This document shows, piece by piece, positions 58,380-64,000 of a DNA stretch of 64,000 bases (position 1 is the first letter of the stretch; every line of letters starts with the position of its first letter). Both the position numbers and the translations under genes were made by a program. The notes under the pieces are model-generated. The model was not told the origin of the DNA, ran no database searches, and saw only the letters and a list, made by a program, of their open reading frames with translations. This stretch comes from Kitasatospora aureofaciens (GTDB lineage: Bacteria; Actinomycetota; Actinomycetes; Streptomycetales; Streptomycetaceae): assembly GCF_019192735.1 (NCBI RefSeq), contig NZ_JAHTKP010000029.1, positions 28,014-92,013 on the forward strand, in the 5' to 3' direction.

Positions 58380-59792
58380 TCACACCTGCCAGCGGCCTGG
58401 GCGCCAGGCACGGCGGCGGCCGGCCGTGCAGACCAGTGCGGTGCCGGTGACCAGGGCCACGCCGGTGAGGACGGCGCCTGCCGTCACGATCGCCTGACGA
58501 CCGGCGGGGTCCGGGGACGGCGGCTGGAGTGCGGCCGCGGACGGGGCCGGGCGGGAGGACGGCGGGACGGCGGCCGGTGCCGGGGCTCCGACGGCGGCCA
58601 GTGGGTCGACCGTGCCGTAACCGAGGCGGGGGTCCGGCAGGGCGGTGCCCGGGTGGTAGGCCGTCGAGGTCAGACGGTCCTTCAGCTGGGCCGGGCCGAG
58701 GTCCGGCCGGTAGCCGAGGACCAGGGCGGCGGTGCCGGCCACCACGGCGGCGGCGAAGCTGGGCCCCGAGCCGGTGAAGTAGCCCTTGCCGCCGGGTCCG
58801 ACGCTCATCATCGCGTCCCCCGGGGCCACCAGGTCGATCCGCCCGGACCCGCCACCCGAGGCGACCGAAGAGCGCGAGACGCCCGAGATGCCCGAGGCGG
58901 AGCCACCGAAGCCACCGGAGCCACCCGAACCGGCCGCGCCCGAGCCGCCGGAATCCGAACCGCCGCCGGGCGGGGCGCCGTTCGGGCCGAGGTCGGAGAC
59001 CGCCAGGACCTCCGCGGACCCGGACCCGGACCCGGACCCGTTGCCCTGGTCGGGCCCTGCCGGGGCGACCACCAGGGCGCCCTTGCCGCCGGCGTAGCGG
59101 ACCGCGCCGGCCAGTTCCTCGTCGCCCGCCTGGACGGGCAGGGCCACCGCGATCACCCGGGCGCCGCCGTCGGCCGCGTCCCGGATGCCCTTGGCCAGCA
59201 GGGCCGCGGTGGTGTTCCCGGCGCTGTCGGTCACGGCCACGGCGAGGATCCGCGCCTCGGGGGCGATGCCCGCGAAGCCGACGCCGTCCTGGCGGCGGGC
59301 CGCGATCAGCCCGGCGAGGAACGTGCCGTGGCCGACGCAGTCGCGGGTGGAGTCGCCGTCGCCGTACTCGCGCGGCCCCGGCACGAGGCGGTCGCCCAGG
59401 ACGCCGGAGGCCGGGTCGACCCCGGAGCCGACGACGGCGACGGTCACCCCGGCGCCGCGGCTGAGCTGCCAGGCGGCCTCGGGGCGCAGGAAGGTCTGCG
59501 CCCACGGCATCCGGTCGGTGCCCTTGTCGGAGGGCTTGACGCAGCCGTCCGTACGTCCCGCTGCCCTGCTCTGCCCGATCACGGGCAGTGCTCCGGAGTC
59601 CGCGCCGCCGGAGGGGGCCGCGCCCGGGCGTGCCGTGCCCGTCGCGGCGGAGGTGCCCGGGGGCGGGGCGGCAGCAGCCGGCGCGGCCGGCACCAGCAGG
59701 ACGGCGCAGCACAGCACGGCGGTCACCGCCGAGGCGGGGCCCGCCCGCCGGATCCGCGCGGCAGGACGGGGACGGGCCGGGCCGCCCGTCAC
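58380..59792 (-). CDS. mycP: mycosin (type VII secretion-associated subtilisin-like protease)
   Basis: 470 residues from GTG 59792 (AGGGGAG upstream), start overlapping the stop of the AAA gene. Signal peptide about 15-37; S8 fold with VAVVGSGVDPAS (Asp), CVGHGTFLAGLIAA (His) and TGSGPSFAAAVVAG (Ser). A Gly/Ser-rich loop precedes the Ser motif. A Pro-rich stretch and one membrane span (IVTAGAVLTGVALVTGTALV) anchor the C-terminus. This layout is that of MycP, which is membrane-anchored and needed for type VII secretion. The remaining ESX core genes are not in the window. Confidence 0.88.
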   Translation of the reverse strand: MTGGPARPRPAARIRRAGPASAVTAVLCCAVLLVPAAPAAAAPPPGTSAATGTARPGAAPSGGADSGALPVIGQSRAAGRTDGCVKPSDKGTDRMPWAQTFLRPEAAWQLSRGAGVTVAVVGSGVDPASGVLGDRLVPGPREYGDGDSTRDCVGHGTFLAGLIAARRQDGVGFAGIAPEARILAVAVTDSAGNTTAALLAKGIRDAADGGARVIAVALPVQAGDEELAGAVRYAGGKGALVVAPAGPDQGNGSGSGSGSAEVLAVSDLGPNGAPPGGGSDSGGSGAAGSGGSGGFGGSASGISGVSRSSVASGGGSGRIDLVAPGDAMMSVGPGGKGYFTGSGPSFAAAVVAGTAALVLGYRPDLGPAQLKDRLTSTAYHPGTALPDPRLGYGTVDPLAAVGAPAPAAVPPSSRPAPSAAALQPPSPDPAGRQAIVTAGAVLTGVALVTGTALVCTAGRRRAWRPGRWQV

Positions 59793-62700
59793 ACCCCGCT
59801 CCCCTGGAGCAGCGCGGGGATGTCCTGCGGCAGCAGCAGGCTCAGCTCCGACACGTCGCCGACGTCGAGCCGGGCCAGGCGCCCGGCCTGCCGGGTCACC
59901 ATCGCCTCCAGCGTCTGCCGGGCGAAGCGGCCGTTGCCGAAGTTGCGGTCCCGCGGGACGGCTTCGCACAGCTGCGCCAGCGCGGCGAGGGTCTCGGGGG
60001 CGCAGACGTAGCCGGCTTCCTCGGCCTGCATCCGCACGATGGTGACGAGTTCGTCCGCGCTGTAGTGGTCGAAGGCGATCTGCTGGGAGAACCGCGAGCC
60101 CAGGCCCGGGTTGGAGGCGAGGAAGCCCTGCATCTCCTCCTGGTAGCCGGCCACGATCACCACGACCTCGTCGCGGTGGTCCTCCATCAGCTTCATCAGG
60201 GTGTCGACCGCCTCCTGGCCGAAGTCGCCGCCGGCGGCGCCGCCGCGCGGCGTGAGGGTGTACGCCTCGTCGATGAACAGCACGCCGCCGCGGGCGCGTT
60301 CGAAGGCGTCGCGGGTGAGCTGGGCGGTGTGGCCGATGTAGCGGCCGACCAGGTCGGCGCGGGCGGTCTCGACGAGCTGGCCGTTCGGCAGCACGCCGAG
60401 TTCGGCGAGCAGCGCGCCGTAGAGGCGGGCGATGGTGGTCTTGCCGGTGCCGGGCGGGCCGGCGAAGACCAGGTGGTGGCTGATCTTCGCGGTGGGCAGG
60501 CCGGCCTCCTCCCGGCGGCGTACCTGGGTGATCAGGTTGACCAGGTTCTCGACCTGCTCCTTGGCGGCGGACAGGCCGACCATCGAGCGCAGCCGCTCCA
60601 GCAGGTCGCTGCGCCCGTCCCCCTCGCCGGTCGCGCCGCGCGCGGCGGCCTGCTCGCCGAGGTCCTCGGGCAGCAGCAGCGGCAGGTCCGCGTCGGTGAC
60701 CTCGGCGAGTTCGGCCAGCCGGGACGCCTGGCGGTCCACCATCTCCTCGAACACTTTGCGGGCCGCGCGGCCGTTGCCGAAGTCCGCGCCCTTGGGCATG
60801 CGCGTGAAGTGCGCCCCGAGCGCTTCCACGGCGGCGTCGGCCAGTTCGTAGCCGTGTGCGGCGGCGGTCCGCTCGACGATGGTGACCAGTTCCTCCGCCG
60901 AGTAGTTGCGGAACTCCACGGTGCGGCTGAACCGGGAGGCCAGGCCGGGGTTGGAGCCGAGGAACTCGCGCATCTCCTCCGAGTACCCGGCGACGATCAC
61001 CACCACGTCGTCGCGGTGGTCCTCCATCAGCTTCACCAGGGTGTCGATCGCCTCGCGGCCGAAGTCCGGCCCGGTGCCGCCGGATCCGGCGGACAGCGTG
61101 TACGCCTCGTCGATGAACAGCACGCCGCCGAGCGCCGACTGGAAGACCTCGGTGGTCTTGATCGCCGTGCCGCCGACGATCGAGGCGACCAGGTCGGCGC
61201 GGGCGACCTCGGTGAGGTGGCCGCTGCGCAGCACGCCGAGTTCGGCCAGGATGGCGCCGTAGAGGCGGGCGACGGTGGTCTTGCCGGTGCCGGGCGGGCC
61301 GGCGAAGATCAGGTGCCGGCCCATCGGCAGGGCCGGCATCCCGGCCTGCTCGCGGCGCCGGGCCAGCTTGTTGAGGTTGACCAGGGTGGCCACCTGGTCC
61401 TTGACACCCTCCAGGCCGACCAGCGCCTGCAGGGCCGCCTGCGGTCCCTCCGGCTCGGGCGGCGGCGGGCCGTCGGCCGAGCGCTGCTCCGGCTCGGCGT
61501 CGCCTTCGCGCTCCCAGGCGTCGGCGCCGGTGTCGCCCTGCGAGCCGGCGGGCCGTACCGCTGCGGGGCCGTCCTCGGCCTCGGCGCTCGCGCTGCCGTG
61601 GCTGTCGGCGCGGCCGTTGTCCCGGCTGGTCAGGTCCTGCACCGACAGCCGGCTGCTGGGTTTGGTCTGCCGCAGTCCCGAGCCGCGGTTGCCGGCGACG
61701 GTGCAGCCGGTGACCCGCACCGGTTCCTCGGACTCGACACGCAGCCCGTCGCGGGCGTTGTCGGTCAGTTCGCAGCCGGTGAGCGCGGCCCGGCTGCCGG
61801 GCCCCAGCAGGACGCCGTGGCGGCGGTTGCCGTGCACCCGGGCGCGGGCCATGGTGAGTTCGCCGCCGTCCTCGACCAGCACGCCCTCGCCGGTCCACTC
61901 GGCGATGTCGCAGTCGCGCAGCGAGGCGACGCCGCCGGGGCCGACCTCGACCCCGGACACGGCCCCGGCCGTCCCGGTGCCGGCGGCCGAGGTAGTGCCG
62001 GCGGCCGAGGTGGTGCCGCGCATCGTGGAGCCGCCGACCTGGGTGTTGCCGCCGTCGGCGACCCACAGTGCGGCCCGCCCGGTGGCGGACAGCACGCAGG
62101 ACTCCAGCCGTCCGCGTCCCTCCCGCAGCACCTCGACGCCGTGACCGCGCACTTCGGCGACGTCCAGGCGGCGCAGCAGCGGGTTGGCGCCGTCGCGCAC
62201 GCTCACCCCGGCCCCGGCCGCGCCGCGCACCTCCAGCCGGTCGAACTCGGCGGCGCTCTCGCCGACCAGTTCCACCCCCGCCCCGGCGCTGTCGGCGACC
62301 GCGGTACGGGTCAGGGCGGGGCTGGAGGACTCGTCCACCAGGATCCCGGCGGTTTCCGAACCGGCCACCTCGCACTCCTCGAAGCGGCCCCGGGAGCGGC
62401 CGGTGACGTGGATGCCGTGGCCCCTGGTCCGCACCGTGCGGCAGCGTCGCACCAGCGGGTCGGTGCCGCCGGCCAGGACCACGCCGTGGCTGCGGGTGGC
62501 GCTGACCGTGCAGTCCTCCAGCAGCACCTGGGCGGCGGAGGAGACGTAGACGCCGATCGACACGTCCCGGACGGTGGTGCGCAGCACCCGGGTGGAGCTG
62601 TTCTCCTCCAGGGCGATGCCGGGCTTGTCGGTGACGGAGATCTCGCAGTCCTCGATCGAGCCGCGTCCCTCGCCGTTGGCGCACACGCCGTTGCCGCGGG

Positions 62701-63241
62701 CGTCGCGCAGCACGCAGCCGCGCACGACGGGGTTGGCCCGTTCGCCGATCACCACGGCGGAGCTGCCGAGGTGCTCGATCACGCAGTCCTCGATCACGCT
62801 GGTGCCGGTGGAGGTTTCGACGATGCCGGCCCCGGCGGGGTTGACGACGCGGCAGCCGCGCATCGCGAGCGAGCCCTGCTGGCGGGTCAGCACGGCCGTC
62901 CAGGAGTTGCCCGCCACCTCGCAGTCCTCCAGGGCGGCCTGGCCGCGCGGGACGTCGACGGTGGGCAGTTCCTCGTCCTGCCCCTGGAGGACCAGACCGG
63001 TGAGCTGGACGGCCTCGGCCACCACCTGCACCACCGCGCCGCGCCGGGGGGAGATGCGCACGCTGCCGCGGGCCTCCTCGGCGGTGATGGTCACCATCTT
63101 GGTGATCACCAGGTTCTCCTCGTAGCGCCCCGGGCGGACGCTGATCACCGCTCCGCTGCGGGCCGCCTCCAGGGCGGCGCCGATCGTGCGGTAGCCGCCG
63201 TCGCGCTGCTCCGCACAGACCGTCAGCACATGGCGGGTCAT
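59789..63241 (-). CDS. right-handed beta-helix protein with two EccA/CbxX-like AAA+ modules
   Basis: 1,150 residues from ATG 63241 (GGAGGAG upstream). Residues about 1-545 are repeated short beta strands with a parallel beta-helix pattern (EDCEVAGNS, MRGCRVVNPAG, GISVRDGANPLLRR). After a charged linker, residues about 600-855 and 870-1,145 are two AAA+ domains, each with FAGPPGTGKTT (Walker A) and GGVLFIDEAYTL (Walker B), and NFGNGR near the end, as in CbxX and EccA. EccA helps type VII secretion from the cytoplasm, and here the mycosin gene is co-translated. A beta-helix in place of the EccA TPR part is unusual. Confidence 0.85.
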   Translation of the reverse strand: MTRHVLTVCAEQRDGGYRTIGAALEAARSGAVISVRPGRYEENLVITKMVTITAEEARGSVRISPRRGAVVQVVAEAVQLTGLVLQGQDEELPTVDVPRGQAALEDCEVAGNSWTAVLTRQQGSLAMRGCRVVNPAGAGIVETSTGTSVIEDCVIEHLGSSAVVIGERANPVVRGCVLRDARGNGVCANGEGRGSIEDCEISVTDKPGIALEENSSTRVLRTTVRDVSIGVYVSSAAQVLLEDCTVSATRSHGVVLAGGTDPLVRRCRTVRTRGHGIHVTGRSRGRFEECEVAGSETAGILVDESSSPALTRTAVADSAGAGVELVGESAAEFDRLEVRGAAGAGVSVRDGANPLLRRLDVAEVRGHGVEVLREGRGRLESCVLSATGRAALWVADGGNTQVGGSTMRGTTSAAGTTSAAGTGTAGAVSGVEVGPGGVASLRDCDIAEWTGEGVLVEDGGELTMARARVHGNRRHGVLLGPGSRAALTGCELTDNARDGLRVESEEPVRVTGCTVAGNRGSGLRQTKPSSRLSVQDLTSRDNGRADSHGSASAEAEDGPAAVRPAGSQGDTGADAWEREGDAEPEQRSADGPPPPEPEGPQAALQALVGLEGVKDQVATLVNLNKLARRREQAGMPALPMGRHLIFAGPPGTGKTTVARLYGAILAELGVLRSGHLTEVARADLVASIVGGTAIKTTEVFQSALGGVLFIDEAYTLSAGSGGTGPDFGREAIDTLVKLMEDHRDDVVVIVAGYSEEMREFLGSNPGLASRFSRTVEFRNYSAEELVTIVERTAAAHGYELADAAVEALGAHFTRMPKGADFGNGRAARKVFEEMVDRQASRLAELAEVTDADLPLLLPEDLGEQAAARGATGEGDGRSDLLERLRSMVGLSAAKEQVENLVNLITQVRRREEAGLPTAKISHHLVFAGPPGTGKTTIARLYGALLAELGVLPNGQLVETARADLVGRYIGHTAQLTRDAFERARGGVLFIDEAYTLTPRGGAAGGDFGQEAVDTLMKLMEDHRDEVVVIVAGYQEEMQGFLASNPGLGSRFSQQIAFDHYSADELVTIVRMQAEEAGYVCAPETLAALAQLCEAVPRDRNFGNGRFARQTLEAMVTRQAGRLARLDVGDVSELSLLLPQDIPALLQGSGV

Positions 63242-63270
63242 GGGGCGTTCTCCTCCGTCGTTCGTGGCTG

Positions 63271-63319
63271 TGGTGCCGGTGGTGCCGGTGGTGCCGGTGG
63301 TGCCGGTGGTGCCGGTGGC
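63271..63319. repeat. tandem 9-bp repeat before the beta-helix/AAA gene
   Basis: About five copies of GGTGCCGGT in line, between the start of the beta-helix/AAA gene and the end of the next gene upstream. On the minus strand it lies in the leader, 30-80 nt before the ribosome site. It may vary in length. Confidence 0.75.
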
Positions 63320-63360
63320 GCTGGTGGGGCTGCTGTGCGGTGGGCGGGGCGGGGGCGGGG

Positions 63361-64000
63361 TCAGCCGGTGCAGTTGGCCTTGACGGCGGATGCGGCGTGG
63401 TGGGCGTAGGTCTTGGTGCCGCCGTTCCAGTCCTCGCCGCGGCTGTGCAGCACCATGGCGATCTTGCCGCCGCTGAGCGGGAAGGACCCGGCCGAGACCC
63501 ACTGGCCCCGGTAGGCGACCTGGTTCACCTGGAAGGTCCGGTTCTGCACGGTGTAGTAGGTCGGGGCGCCGCCGACCGCCTTGAGGTCCCCGTTGGGCAC
63601 GTACACCGACAGGTTGCAGGTGCCGGTGGTGAGCGAGCCGGTGTTGAAGGTCCACACCACCGTGTTGCTCTTGTCGTCGTTCGCGTTGCCGGACATCGGC
63701 ACCGAGGTGAAGCCGCCGCTGCAGCCGTCGCCGGTGTAGCCGCCGGAGTTGTTGCGCCAGCCCTCCTGGCCCTTGTCGAACCAGCCGTTCAGCTGCATGG
63801 AGGTGGACCCGCCGCAGCCGGGGCCCGCGACGGCGTTGTAGGTGGGCGGCGGGGGCGGGGCCGGCTGGGTGGTCTTGGCCGGGGGCTGGACGGGCTGCTG
63901 GGCGGCCGGGGGCTGCTGGGCGGCGGGCGGCTGCTGGGGCTGGGTCTGCGGCGCGCCGGCGCCCTGACCGTTGCCCTGGCCGGTGCCGCCGCCCTGGGCC
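63361..64000 (-). CDS. 3' part of a surface or secreted protein with golvesin-like C-terminal domain
   Basis: The frame is open to the window edge (its start lies outside). Visible: a Gln/Pro-rich stretch (QQPPAAQQPPAAQQPVQPP, PAPPPPPPTY), then a domain of about 150 residues with WRNNSGGYTGDGCSGGF, then FQVNQVAYRGQWVSAGSFPL and YAHHAASAVKANCTG. The last 60 residues follow the golvesin/CBM-like pattern of a Gln-Trp strand and a final Ala-rich edge. Two Cys pairs suggest export. It probably shares the operon with the beta-helix/AAA gene downstream. Confidence 0.65.
   Translation of the reverse strand, partial: AQGGGTGQGNGQGAGAPQTQPQQPPAAQQPPAAQQPVQPPAKTTQPAPPPPPTYNAVAGPGCGGSTSMQLNGWFDKGQEGWRNNSGGYTGDGCSGGFTSVPMSGNANDDKSNTVVWTFNTGSLTTGTCNLSVYVPNGDLKAVGGAPTYYTVQNRTFQVNQVAYRGQWVSAGSFPLSGGKIAMVLHSRGEDWNGGTKTYAHHAASAVKANCTG

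Noticed and set aside
58380..62684. Minus-strand frame of 1,434 codons running through the AAA and mycosin genes
   Set aside because: Only its last 470 codons are the mycosin; upstream it is an out-of-frame reading of the beta-helix/AAA gene.
63271..63319. 9-bp tandem repeat considered as regulatory iteron or origin
   Set aside because: Simple GC-rich repeat without AT-rich DNA or a replication gene nearby.

Overview
The window looks like chromosome from a high-GC filamentous actinomycete of the Streptomyces/Kitasatospora type. The evidence is strong GC bias at third codon positions, frequent GTG starts, many GTGA/ATGA gene overlaps, Tat and Sec exported proteins, SARP and DUF5753 regulators, Ser/Thr kinases and type VII secretion-associated genes. 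I found no rRNA, tRNA or CRISPR array. All functions are read from protein motifs; nothing was run against a database.

Layout. 0-9.9 kb: LCP cell-wall ligase, an arsenate reductase-like phosphatase fold without a normal start codon, a Tat-exported TolB/amidohydrolase fusion, an SDR oxidoreductase, a small secreted protein, a trypsin-like protease and an MFS exporter. 10-11 kb: a redox regulator (HxlR helix-turn-helix fused to a PrxQ peroxiredoxin) diverging from the MFS gene over a perfect operator. 11-14.8 kb: an XRE/TPR regulator split by an in-frame TAG, a chain of overlapping tiny genes and an IS30 remnant. 14.8-19.2 kb: a membrane Ser/Thr kinase next to a membrane protein with a related extracellular domain. 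19.3-21.5 kb: cyanate detoxification (cynT-cynS with divergent cynR). 21.6-28.5 kb: a compact, apparently cryptic biosynthetic cluster (two condensation-type enzymes, methyltransferase, ACP, ketosynthase, LuxR-SARP fusion regulator). 28.5-32 kb: a murG remnant, a two-component system and a secreted lysozyme-like protein. 32-44.2 kb: a roughly 1,590-residue protein of unknown function, an ArsR regulator, a protease-inhibitor-like secreted protein, a second Ser/Thr kinase, a serine hydrolase and a Tat-exported phospholipase C.

The most unusual region is 44.3-52.9 kb. A lone Cas3-type helicase-nuclease and pyroglutamyl peptidase (pcp) were once adjacent genes. They are now separated by a 5.6-kb island bounded by 153-bp direct repeats (5 mismatches) that are copies of the pcp-cas3 junction. 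The island carries a DUF6879/XRE-DUF5753 regulatory set and a tightly coupled operon: radical SAM enzyme, thymidylate-kinase-like enzyme, an unrecognised protein, an alkaline-phosphatase-superfamily hydrolase and a Nudix hydrolase. Both island operons are preceded by a GCAACA direct repeat with 10-bp period. This is my best candidate for an undescribed system.

52.2-56.5 kb is a pyroglutamate locus (pcp, the two-subunit DUF969/DUF979 transporter, a GntR regulator with a palindromic operator, and a PxpC-like protein). 56.7-64 kb carries type VII secretion-associated genes (MinD-like ATPase, mycosin protease, a beta-helix protein with two EccA-like AAA+ modules) interrupted by an IS481 remnant, and ends in a secreted or surface protein that runs off the window.
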